From Streptomyces cadmiisoli (GTDB lineage: Bacteria; Actinomycetota; Actinomycetes; Streptomycetales; Streptomycetaceae), in the NCBI RefSeq assembly GCF_003261055.1, contig NZ_CP030073.1:7006001-7070000 (forward strand): a stretch of 64,000 nucleotides of DNA, given 5' to 3'. The notes beneath the pieces were generated by a model, which saw only the letters and a program-made list of their open reading frames with translations, was not told the DNA's origin and searched no databases. A program made the position numbers and the translations under genes. Below are positions 18,219-27,300 of the stretch, one piece after another. Each line of letters begins with the position of its first letter. Position 1 is the stretch's first letter.

Positions 18219-18424
18219 AGGGCCCCCGCACCACACAGAGCCTCGCGCCCCGAAGCGAGACCGCTCACGTCTGCCCGTACGTGTCCGTACGCGACTGAGC
18301 CCGCCCCCGCGCACACCTCTCCCCGGTTCCTTCGCCACAGCGAGAGCCGTGCCGCGTTCCCGACCGAATGCACCCGTGCCCGGCGCCCTGCTGCGCCCTG
18401 CACTCGACAGTGACGGAATCCCCA

Positions 18425-19468
18425 GTGATCACGACATCGGGCCTGACGAAAATCTACCGGGCCAACCGTTCGCGCGGCCGTGAGGTCACCGCCCTGGACG
18501 GCGTCGACCTGCACGTCCGCGAAGGCGAGGTGTACGGCGTCATCGGCCAGTCCGGCGCCGGCAAGTCGTCGCTCATCCGCTGCGTCAACCTCCTGGAGCG
18601 CCCCACCTCCGGCACGGTCACCGTCGCCGGCCAGGACCTCACCGCACTGGCCGGCCGCGGCCCGCGCGCCGGCCGGGAGCTGCGCCGGGCGCGCAGCCGC
18701 ATCGGGATGGTCTTCCAGCACTTCAACCTGCTGTCGACCCGGACCGTGCAGGAGAACGTCGAGCTGCCGCTGGAGATCCTCGGAAAGTCGGGGAAGGAAC
18801 GTTCCCGCAAGGCGCTCGAACTGCTCGACCTGGTCGGTCTCGCCGACAAGGCGAAGTCCTACCCCGCCCAGCTGTCCGGCGGCCAGAAGCAGCGCGTCGG
18901 CATCGCCCGCGCCCTGGCCGGCGACCCGAAGGTGCTGCTGTCCGACGAGGCCACCAGCGCCCTCGACCCGGAGACCACCCGCTCCATCCTCCAGCTGCTG
19001 CGCGACCTGAACCGGCAACTGGGACTGACCGTCCTGCTCATCACCCACGAGATGGACGTCGTCAAAAGCATCTGCGACTCGGCCGCCCTGATGGACCGGG
19101 GCCGCATCGTCGAGTCCGGCACGGTCAGCGAACTCCTCGCCACCCCGGGCTCGCAGCTGGCCTCCGCGCTGTTCCCGGTGGGCGGCCGGGCCTCGGCCGA
19201 CGACCGCACCGTCCTCGACGTCACCTTCCACGGCGAGGCCGCCACCCAGCCCGTCATCTCCCAGCTGTCCCGTACCTACAACATCGACATATCGATCCTG
19301 GGCGCGGCCATCGACACCGTCGGCGGCCTCCAGGTCGGCCGGATGCGCATCGAACTGCCCGGCCGCTACGAGGACAACGTCGTGCCGATCGGCTTCCTGC
19401 GCGAACAGGGCCTCCAGATCGACGTCCTGGGCACCGAGCCCGCACTGGTCAAGGAAGGTGCCAAGTGA
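18425..19468 (+). CDS. metN: Methionine ABC importer, ATP-binding protein
   Basis: A 347-residue ATPase with Walker A GQSGAGKSSLIR, the Q-loop in GMVFQHFNLL, the signature QLSGGQKQRVGIA and Walker B VLLSDEATSALDP. A C-terminal NIL-type domain (residues ~265-340), typical of MetN, binds methionine and inhibits transport when it is plentiful. The GTG at 18425 with GGAA before it is preferred. GTG 18410 and ATG 18368 are in-frame alternatives; the longest would add an odd Cys-rich start (HPCPAPCCALH). It overlaps metI by four bases. Confidence 0.93.
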   Translation: MITTSGLTKIYRANRSRGREVTALDGVDLHVREGEVYGVIGQSGAGKSSLIRCVNLLERPTSGTVTVAGQDLTALAGRGPRAGRELRRARSRIGMVFQHFNLLSTRTVQENVELPLEILGKSGKERSRKALELLDLVGLADKAKSYPAQLSGGQKQRVGIARALAGDPKVLLSDEATSALDPETTRSILQLLRDLNRQLGLTVLLITHEMDVVKSICDSAALMDRGRIVESGTVSELLATPGSQLASALFPVGGRASADDRTVLDVTFHGEAATQPVISQLSRTYNIDISILGAAIDTVGGLQVGRMRIELPGRYEDNVVPIGFLREQGLQIDVLGTEPALVKEGAK

Positions 19469-20202
19469 CCTGGTCCGAGATGCAGCCCCTGCTCGAGCAG
19501 GCCTGTACCGAAACGCTGATCATGGTCGGCTGGTCCACCCTGATCGCCGTCGTCCTCGGTCTGCCGATCGGCGTCCTGCTGGTCCTCACCGACAAGGGCG
19601 GCCTGCTGCAGAACAGCGCGGTGAACAAGGTCACCGGGCAGATCGTGAACATCGGCCGCTCGATGCCGTTCATCATCCTGATGGTCGCGCTGATGAGCTT
19701 CACGCGCTGGGTCACCGGCACCACCATCGGCAGCGCGGCCGCGATCGTGCCGCTCGCCATCGGCGGCATCCCGTTCTTCGCCCGCCTGGTCGAGACGGCC
19801 GTCCGCGAGGTGGACCACGGTCTCGTGGAGGCCGTCCAGTCGATGGGCGGCAACACCTGGACCATCGTGCGCAAGGTGCTGGTGCCGGAGGCGCTGCCCT
19901 CCCTGATCGCCAGCACCACCACCACCGTCATCGCCCTCATCGGCTACTCCGCGATGGCGGGCACCGTCGGCGGCGGCGGTCTCGGCGACCTCGCCGTCCG
20001 GTACGGCTACCAGCGCTTCGAGACCGGGCTGATGTGGATCACCGTGGGGATCCTCGCCGTGGTGATCTCCCTGATCCAGTTCGCCGGCGACTACTCGGCC
20101 CGCTCCCTGCACCGCCGCGGCGCCCGCTCCGGCCCCGGCCCCAGGCTCCGCCTGCTCAAGGCCGCGAAGCCCGCGACCGCGGACGTCGACAAGGTCGCCT
20201 GA
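19465..20202 (+). CDS. metI: Methionine ABC importer, permease
   Basis: A 245-residue permease with about five to six helices and the binding-protein-dependent transport signature around EAVQSMGGNTWTIVRKVLVPEALPSL, the loop that docks on MetN. The family hallmark region is GYSAMAGTVGGGGLGDLAVRYGY. The GTG overlaps the metN stop (GTGA), so translation is coupled. It forms the methionine channel together with MetN and lipoprotein MetQ. Confidence 0.93.
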   Translation: MTWSEMQPLLEQACTETLIMVGWSTLIAVVLGLPIGVLLVLTDKGGLLQNSAVNKVTGQIVNIGRSMPFIILMVALMSFTRWVTGTTIGSAAAIVPLAIGGIPFFARLVETAVREVDHGLVEAVQSMGGNTWTIVRKVLVPEALPSLIASTTTTVIALIGYSAMAGTVGGGGLGDLAVRYGYQRFETGLMWITVGILAVVISLIQFAGDYSARSLHRRGARSGPGPRLRLLKAAKPATADVDKVA

Positions 20203-20267
20203 ACCCCCCCAGAACTCCCCGTACACCCAGGACGGGGTCGCTCCACCCTTAAGGAAAGGCACTTTTC

Positions 20268-21095
20268 GTGCGTAACACCGCCAAGTTCACCGCCGCCGCC
20301 CTCGCCGTCGGAGCCCTGACCCTCGGGCTCACCGCCTGCGGCTCCTCCGACAGCGGCTCCGACTCCGCCGACGGCCCGCTGATCGTCGCCGCGAGCCCGA
20401 CCCCGCACGCCGAGATCCTCACCTTCGTCAAGGACAACCTGGCGAAGGACGCGGGCCTCGACCTGGAGGTCAAGGAGTTCACCGACTACGTCACGCCGAA
20501 CACGGCGACGGAGGACGGATCGGTCGGCGCCAACTACTTCCAGAACCAGCCGTACCTCGACGACTTCAACAAGAAGAACGGCACCCACATCGTGCCCGTC
20601 GTCACGGTCCACCTGGAGCCGCTCGGCCTCTACTCCCACAAGTTCAAGAGCGCCGACGACCTCAAGAGCGGTGCCACCATCGCCGTCCCGAACGACACGG
20701 TCAACGAGGCGCGGGCGCTGAAGCTGCTCGCCGACAACGGCCTGATCACCCTCAAGGACGGCGTGGGCAACGAAGCGACCCCCGCGGACATCACCGAGAA
20801 CCCGAAGAACTTCAAGTTCAAGGAGCTGGAGGCGGCCCAGACGCCGCGCTCCCTGGACGACGTGGACGCCGCGGTCGTCAACGGCAACTACGCCATCGAG
20901 GCCGACCTCGAGCCCGCCTCCGACGCACTCGTCCTGGAGTCCGCCGATGACAACCCCTACGGCAACTTCCTCGCCGTCAAGGAGGGCAACGAGGACGACC
21001 CGCGCGTCGAGAAGCTCGCCGAACTCCTGACCTCTCCCGAGGTCAAGAAGTTCATCGAGGACGAGTACGACGGCTCCGTCATCCCCTCCTTCTGA
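20268..21095 (+). CDS. metQ: Methionine-binding lipoprotein, first copy
   Basis: A 275-residue NlpA/MetQ-type lipoprotein. The signal peptide ends in a lipobox (LTACGSS), so Cys is lipidated and the protein is anchored outside. The family core is present: EVKEFTDYVTPNTA, NYFQNQPYLDDFN and the C-terminal NGNYAIEADLEP. The GTG at 20268 follows AAGGAAAGG. It captures methionine and hands it to MetI. A close paralogue follows nine bases later. Confidence 0.92.
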   Translation: MRNTAKFTAAALAVGALTLGLTACGSSDSGSDSADGPLIVAASPTPHAEILTFVKDNLAKDAGLDLEVKEFTDYVTPNTATEDGSVGANYFQNQPYLDDFNKKNGTHIVPVVTVHLEPLGLYSHKFKSADDLKSGATIAVPNDTVNEARALKLLADNGLITLKDGVGNEATPADITENPKNFKFKELEAAQTPRSLDDVDAAVVNGNYAIEADLEPASDALVLESADDNPYGNFLAVKEGNEDDPRVEKLAELLTSPEVKKFIEDEYDGSVIPSF

Positions 21096-21104
21096 GGACC
21101 CGGG

Positions 21105-21935
21105 ATGCGAAAGAACCTCGTTTCCTCCGCGGCCGCCGCACTCGCCCTCGGCCTGGCACTGACCGCCTGCGGTTCGGGTTCCGACTCCGGTGCGGGCGGC
21201 GGTGACGACACCCTGGTCGTCGGCGCCACGCCCGTACCGGCCGGCGAGGTCCTGGCCTACGTCAAGGACAACCTGGCCGCCGACGCGGGCCTGACCCTGG
21301 AGATCAAGGAGTTCACGGACTACGTCCTGCCGAACACCGCGCTCCAGGAGGGCTCGCTCGACGCGAACCTCTACCAGAACGAGCCCTACCTCGACGACTT
21401 CAACGAGGCCAAGGGCACCGACCTGGTCCCCGTCGTCAAGGCCTATCTGCCGCCCATGGGCGTCTACTCGAAGCGGGTCGCCGACGTCGCCGACCTCGCC
21501 GACGGCGCCACCGTCGCCGTGCCCAACGACACCACCAACGAGGGCCGCGCCCTCAAGCTCCTCGCCGCCGAGGGCATCATCACGCTCAAGGACGGCGCGG
21601 GCGCGGACGCCTCACCGGCGGACGTCGCCGAGAACCCGAGGAACCTCAGGTTCAAGGAGCTGGAACCCGCCCAGCTCCCGCGCTCGCTCGACGACGTGGA
21701 CGCCGCCGTCATCAACAACAACTTCGCCCAGGACGCGGGCCTGAACCCGGCGAAGGACGCCGTCCTCCTCGAGTCGGCCGAGAACAACCCGTACGCCAAC
21801 CTCCTGGCCGTCAAACGCGGCAACGAGGACGACCCGCGGGTCGAGAAGCTCGCCGACCTGCTCACCTCCGCGGATGTGCGCAAGTTCATCGAGGACAAGT
21901 ACCAGGGTTCGGTCCTGCCGGTCACCGCCGGCTGA
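21105..21935 (+). CDS. metQ: Methionine-binding lipoprotein, second copy
   Basis: A 276-residue paralogue of the preceding gene, colinear along its length. It has a lipobox (LTACGSG), EIKEFTDYVLPNTA, NLYQNEPYLDDFN and INNNFAQDAGLNP. It starts nine bases after the first copy. The differences are spread out rather than clustered, so the duplication is not recent. The copies may differ in affinity or ligand (for example D- against L-methionine); this is an inference. A long inverted repeat follows the stop. Confidence 0.9.
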   Translation: MRKNLVSSAAAALALGLALTACGSGSDSGAGGGDDTLVVGATPVPAGEVLAYVKDNLAADAGLTLEIKEFTDYVLPNTALQEGSLDANLYQNEPYLDDFNEAKGTDLVPVVKAYLPPMGVYSKRVADVADLADGATVAVPNDTTNEGRALKLLAAEGIITLKDGAGADASPADVAENPRNLRFKELEPAQLPRSLDDVDAAVINNNFAQDAGLNPAKDAVLLESAENNPYANLLAVKRGNEDDPRVEKLADLLTSADVRKFIEDKYQGSVLPVTAG

Positions 21936-21943
21936 TCCGCGCA

Positions 21944-21992
21944 CCGCACCACGGGGACGACCGCCGGTCCGGAGTCGACCCCGTGGTGCGGT
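21944..21992 (+). terminator. Terminator hairpin after the metNIQQ operon
   Basis: ACCGCACCACGGGG (21944-21957) pairs perfectly with CCCCGTGGTGCGGT (21979-21992) across a 21-base loop. It starts nine bases after the last metQ stop. There is no strong T-run. Confidence 0.65.
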
Positions 21993-22062
21993 TCGGTGCT
22001 TCCATGCTGCATGCTGGGCAGTTCAGCAGGCCCTGACGGTTCGAAGGCTACGGAGCGGCGTC

Positions 22063-22698
22063 ATGACGAGCACCTTCCCCAACATCTCCATCAGCACGGA
22101 GCGGTTGGTGCTGCGCCCCTTCGACGAGGACGACGTCCCCGCGCTGGCCGAGATGATGAACGACGAGCAGGTCGTCGCCTGGACCGACGTACGCCTGCCC
22201 TTCACCGAGGACGCGGCACGCGCCTGGATCACCGAGTACGCGCCCGCCGAGCGCGCCTCCGGCCGCGGCCTCGCCTTCGCCGTCACCGAGTTCCTCACCC
22301 AGCGCCTGGTCGGTGTCATCCGGCTGCTGCGCACCAACTGGCACGTGCGCTCCACCGAGCTGTCGTACGTCGTCGCCCCCTGGGCACGCGGTGAGGGCTA
22401 CGCCTCCGAGGCCGCGCTCGCCACCGCGCAGTGGCTGTTCGGCGGCCAGAAGTTCGAGCGCATCGAACTGCGCACCGCCGCCGACAACACCGCTTCGCAA
22501 CAGGTCGCCCAGAAGATCGGCTGCATCAGCGAGGGCGTCCTGCGCGGCGCCTGCATAGCCCGCACCCGCACCGACGACGGCCGCTGGATCGAGGTGCGCA
22601 CCGACTACATCGTCTGGAGCCTGCTGCCCGAGGACCTGGAGGGCGCGGGCGAGCCGTCGGGCGACAGCGGTTTCACGACGTACTCGGACTGGAACTGA
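22063..22698 (+). CDS. GNAT-family acetyltransferase (RimJ/RimL-like)
   Basis: A 211-residue acetyltransferase. STERLVLRPFDEDDVPALAEM is the typical RimJ/L-type opening, and SYVVAPWARGEGYASEAALATA carries the acetyl-CoA loop. NTASQQVAQKIGCISEGVLRG is the conserved late block. Family members acetylate ribosomal protein N-termini or small amines; the target here is unknown. The start at 22063 has only a weak GGAG-like sequence before it (cggagcgg). Confidence 0.85.
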   Translation: MTSTFPNISISTERLVLRPFDEDDVPALAEMMNDEQVVAWTDVRLPFTEDAARAWITEYAPAERASGRGLAFAVTEFLTQRLVGVIRLLRTNWHVRSTELSYVVAPWARGEGYASEAALATAQWLFGGQKFERIELRTAADNTASQQVAQKIGCISEGVLRGACIARTRTDDGRWIEVRTDYIVWSLLPEDLEGAGEPSGDSGFTTYSDWN

Positions 22699-22812
22699 CG
22701 CCACGGGCGACCGCGCCCCGATGTCCTCCGGCAGCACCGGGTACGCTCACGGAGCCCGCCCGCAGGCGGGCCGCCCGCGACGACCTGCACAAACCCCTGG
22801 AGACTGACGACG

Positions 22813-24024
22813 ATGGCCGATCGGGTCACGGTGATCGGCTGGGACGGCTCTCCGCTGACCGCCGCGGCACGCGCCGCCCTGGGCGCCGCCACCCTGGTGG
22901 CCGGTGCCGCCCACCACCTCGCGCTCCCCGAGGTGCCGCACGGCGCCGAGCGCATCCGCCTCGGCAGTGTCGCCCTCGCCGCCCGCCGCATCGCCGGGCA
23001 GCGCGGCAGCGCGGTGGTGATCGCCGACGGCGACCCCGGCTTCTTCGGCGTCGTCCGCACACTGCGGGATCCCGAGTTCGGCCTGGAGGTCGAAGTCGTC
23101 CCCGCCGTCTCCTCGGTGGCCGCGGCCTTCGCACGGGCCGGAATGCCCTGGGACGACGCACAGGTGGTCGTCGCCCACCGCCGCACCCTGCGACGCGCGG
23201 TGAATGTGTGCCGCGCCCACACCAAGGTGGCCGTCCTCACCTCGCCCGGTGCCGGCCCGGCCGAACTCGGCCTGCTCCTGGACGGAATCCACCGCACCTT
23301 CGTGATCTGCGAGGAACTCGGCACCGACCGCGAGCGGGTCACCGTCGTCACCTCCGACAAGGCCGCGGACCACACCTGGCGCGACCCGAACGTCGTCATC
23401 GTCATCGGCGGCCCGGCCGGCGCGGGCGACGGCGGCGGCTGGATCGCCGGCCGCGACCCGGCCGCCGGCCCCCGCGGCTGGACCCTGCCCGCGGAGGCGT
23501 ACGAGGGCCGGCTCGGCGAGGGCGAGACCCAGCCGCTGCGCGCGGCCCAACTCGCCCGCCTCGGCCCCCGCGTCGGCGACCTCGTGTGGGACATCGGCTG
23601 CGGCAGCGGGGCCTTCGCCACCGAGGCCGCCCGGGCCGGCGCCGCCGTCATCGCCGTCGACCGGGAACTCGACGCCTGCGCCCGCACCGACGCCGTCGCG
23701 CGCCGCTTCGGCCTCCAGCTCCAGATCGTCCACGGCAACGCCCCGCACGTCCTGGAGAACCTGCCCGAACCGGACGTCGTCAGGGTCGGCGCCGGAGGTG
23801 CTGCCGTGGTCTCCGCGGTCGCCGACCGCCGCCCGCAGCGCATCGTGGCGCACGCCGCCACCCGCGACGCCGCCGAACTCGTCGGCCGCAACCTCACCGA
23901 GCACGGCTACGAGGTCGAGTGCGCCCTCCTGCAGTCCATGGAACTCGACACACGGGCCTGGACGGAGAAGGAGCGGAGCGTCGCATTCCTGCTCAGCGGG
24001 GTCCTGCCCGACCGCTCCCCGTGA
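22813..24024 (+). CDS. cobL: Precorrin-6Y C5,15-methyltransferase (decarboxylating), CbiE-CbiT fusion
   Basis: A 403-residue corrin-ring enzyme that methylates C5 and C15 and removes a carboxyl group during cobalamin synthesis. Residues 1-205 form the CbiE tetrapyrrole-methylase half (TVIGWDGSPL, VIADGDPGFFGV, VEVVPAVSSVAAAF). Residues 230-400 form the CbiT half with the SAM motif VWDIGCGSGAFATEAAR. The ATG at 22813 follows a short UTR that contains a GCCCGCC/GGCGGGC hairpin at 22754-22771. It opens a group of three cobalamin/siroheme genes. No cobalamin riboswitch was recognised in front of it. Confidence 0.93.
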   Translation: MADRVTVIGWDGSPLTAAARAALGAATLVAGAAHHLALPEVPHGAERIRLGSVALAARRIAGQRGSAVVIADGDPGFFGVVRTLRDPEFGLEVEVVPAVSSVAAAFARAGMPWDDAQVVVAHRRTLRRAVNVCRAHTKVAVLTSPGAGPAELGLLLDGIHRTFVICEELGTDRERVTVVTSDKAADHTWRDPNVVIVIGGPAGAGDGGGWIAGRDPAAGPRGWTLPAEAYEGRLGEGETQPLRAAQLARLGPRVGDLVWDIGCGSGAFATEAARAGAAVIAVDRELDACARTDAVARRFGLQLQIVHGNAPHVLENLPEPDVVRVGAGGAAVVSAVADRRPQRIVAHAATRDAAELVGRNLTEHGYEVECALLQSMELDTRAWTEKERSVAFLLSGVLPDRSP

Positions 24025-24369
24025 TCGGTTTGTCGTACCGCGCGCGGTAGGCTGGCCGACTGTTGCACCGCATTCGGACGCCCGGCACCTCGTCGGTCAA
24101 TGTCCGGAAAACCCGCTTCTTTTGGGGCGAGTGTGGTACGGCGGAACCGGAAAGAGCGCAACGTGGCGCAGTCCACACACGGGACGTCGCGGATCAAGCT
24201 GACGTGACGGAGGGACGACCGCGACAATGCCACTGAATGGCTTTGTCGCCTTTTCCGGCGGGTCGTTCGTGCCGCTCGGCACGCACGCTCGTTCTTCACT
24301 ACGGGCGGTCGGTGCGCCGTTCCGGGTGAGCTGGTCGTAGGAGCATCAACCGATGGGCGAGGGGTACGC
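24025..24369. other. 345-base intergenic region before the bluB-cobT fusion gene
   Basis: No gene of normal size. It contains a perfect palindrome, CGTGCCG-CT-CGGCACG (24268-24283), and a lone GCCACTG, which occurs in cobalamin riboswitches but here has no accompanying boxes. A six-codon frame (ATG 24353, MGEGYA, stop TGA) follows GTAGGAG with a normal spacer. Its stop overlaps the ATG of the fusion gene. Confidence 0.45.
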
Positions 24370-27300
24370 ATGACCGACACCGGCCAGGTCCCGGGCGAGG
24401 GGCTGCCGGAGAACGCAGGCATGGTGGAGCAGCCGGGCGTCGTCGCGCCCGACGCGTACACCTACCTCTCCGAAGCTCCCGCCGAGGACGAAGACCTGCT
24501 GCTGCCAGGTGCCCAGGGCGCGTGGGGCAACGAAGTGGCCCCGCCCGCCCCCGAGCCGGTCGTCGAGGCCGTCCACCAACCCGACGCCCACGAGATGTCC
24601 GGCCGCGACAGCGGCTCGGTCGACCTCGGCGGGGTACGGCTGCCCGAACCGGCCCCGGCCGCGCCCTCGGCGCCGCGTCGCCCGCTGCACCTCGGTCCCC
24701 CCATTCCCGACGCCTCCGCGAGCCCGGTCCGCTCCCTCGCCGACCGCGGCCCCGCGGGCGCGCCGGTCCGGCCGACCGGTCCGCAGACCGCCGGTCCCGA
24801 GTACCTCGACGTGCCGCGCTCGCGCGAGATGCCCCCGCAGGGCGCCGTGCCGTGGAACGGGCAGCCGCCGGTCGGAGCCGGGGTGACCCCTGGTGAAACG
24901 GTTGTTCCCCCCATGTACCAGCAGCCCGAGCCGGTGGGAGCCGCGCAGGCCGCGGTGGGCCGGCTCGCGGCGGAGGCCGGGGCGTCCGGCCACGGCGAGG
25001 CGTACGCCGCGCAGGTCTGGCCGCCGGGTGCGCCGTCCCCGGACGCGAGCACGACGGACACGCCGGCCATGGCGTCCGCCGGACCGGTCGACGGTGCCGG
25101 TGAGCCCGCGGCGATGCCGACGGCCGTCCCGGTGCCCGGGGCTGAGACGGCCTCAGGTTCCGGTCCCGACGCCGAGGTGGTGGCCGGTCCCGAGCAGACC
25201 GCCGGAGCGAGCGGCGGTCCCGTCGAGTCCGCCGGGGCGCCGTCCGCCGACGGCCCGGAGCCCGTTCCCGCCCAGGCGGCGACGCCGGACGACCGGACGC
25301 CGGTGGCGGTGCCCATCGCCGATGCCGTGCCCGGCGTGATGGCGCCGGACGCCGGCGCCGCAGCCGTACAGCCCGCCGATGCCGCAGCGCCGGCCGCCGA
25401 GGCAGCCGGCTTCGAGGCCCCTCGGACGCAGCAGCCCGGACCCGCCCCCGTCGAGGCTCCCGCAGCGGCGGACGCGGCCACCCCCGCCCCGGAAGCGATC
25501 CAGGCGCAGGGGGCCGTGGCGCCCGAGGCGCCCCACGCCGCCGCGCCCGACGCGGCGCAGGCACCCGCGGCCGCCGTGTCCGACCCGGCGCAGGGCCCCG
25601 CACCGGCCGTCACGGAGCCGCCGCACGCCCCCGAGTCCGGCCAGCCCGAAGCCCTCCCGGTGTCCGGCCCGCAGCTCCAGGCGGTGGACGCCGCCCCCGC
25701 CGACGCCGTACCGGTCGGGCCGGCGGACGTCCACGCGGTTCCCGCCGCGGACCCCACCGCCCCACCGCAGTCCCCCCAGCAACCGGACACCGAGCACACC
25801 ATGCCCCCCGCGCACGACACGCACCAGGACGCCGTGGGCGTCGACGTCCCGGAGGTGAGCGGCCACGCCGTGGCCGAGCCGTCCGGTCCCGTCCCCGACC
25901 CCGCCGGACCGAGCCCGGACACGGCGCCCGACGCGCAGGCACCGGCCGTCGCACCGGCTACGGACCCGGCCGAACAGGCGGCCGACGCGGTCGCGGCCAC
26001 GCCCGTCCCGGAGCCGCAGCCCGCCGAGGCGCCCGCCCCGTCCGCCGGGCCCCCCGCCGAGGACGAGGGCGTCCCGGCGGACGCCGGACAGCCGCAGGGC
26101 GTACCCGCGGACGCCGTTCCGGCGCAGCCTCTGCCGGACCAGTCCATGGGCCGGTTCGTGCCGGTCGACGGTTCGGTGCCGACCACCCCGCACCTCGCGC
26201 CGACTCCGCCGCACCCCGTCGTGCTGCCCTCGCAGGAGCAAGGACCGCAGACAGCGCCGGTCCCCGACCCGGTGCCCCTGGTCCCCGCCCCCCGGGAGGC
26301 CGACACCGAGCCCGCGCCCGAACTCCTGGTGGAACAGCGCGCGGAGGACCTGGACACCCGGGCCGCCGACCAGGACGCCGTCGCCGCCGAGGTGTACGAG
26401 GCGCGCCGCTCCACCGGCCCGGCCGCGCCCGCCTACGACGAGGCCGAGCGCGCCGCCGTGCTGAAGGTCATGCGCGAACGCCGCGACATCCGCAACGGCT
26501 TCCGCAGCGACCCGATCCCGCACGAGGTGCTCCTGCGGGTGCTGGAGGCCGCCCACACCGCTCCCTCCGTCGGCCATTCGCAGCCCTGGGACTTCGTGGT
26601 CATCCGCTCCGCGGAGACCCGGCGCGCCATGCTCGACCTCGCCCTGCGCCAGCGCGACGCCTACGCCAAGTCGCTGCCCAAGGGACGGGCCAAGCAGTTC
26701 AAGGAACTGAAGATCGAGGCCATCCTCGACACCCCGGTGAACATCGTCGTCACCGCCGACCCGACCCGGGGCGGTCGGCACACCCTCGGCCGCCACACCC
26801 AGCCGCAGATGGCGCCGTACTCGTCCGCCCTCGCGGTCGAGAACCTCTGGCTCGCCGCCCGCGCCGAGGGCCTCGGGGTGGGCTGGGTCAGCTTCTTCGA
26901 CGAGCGCGAGATGGTCCGTGTCCTCGGGCTGCCCGAGCACCTGGAGGTCGTCGCCTACCTGTGCGTGGGGTACGTCGACGAGTTCCCGGACGAGCCCGAG
27001 CTGATGCAGGCGGGCTGGTCCAAGCGCCGTCCGCTGTCCTGGGTCGTGCACGAGGAGACGTACGGCCGCCGCGCCCTGCCCGGCGAGGAGCCGCACGACC
27101 TGCTCGGCGAGACCGTCGCGCAGATCCGCCCGCTGGACGCCAAGGCGCTCGGCGAGGCGTGGGAGCGGCAGAAGCGCATGACCAAGCCGGCCGGCGCGCT
27201 CGGCATGCTGGAGATCATCTCCGCGCAGTTGTCGGGACTGTCCCGGCAGTGCCCGCCGCCGATCCCGGAGCCCGCGGCCGTCGCGATCTTCGCCGGTGAC

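Noticed and set aside
18368..18424. Cys-rich N-terminal extension of MetN (HPCPAPCCALH) as a second sensing leader
   Set aside because: It is in frame with metN with no stop before it and has no ribosome binding site. Chance coding of GC-rich DNA is more likely, though noted in the metN entry.
24215..24260. GCCACTG in front of bluB-cobT as part of a cobalamin riboswitch
   Set aside because: Only this short string matches; the other conserved riboswitch boxes and the B12-box could not be found within the 345-base gap.
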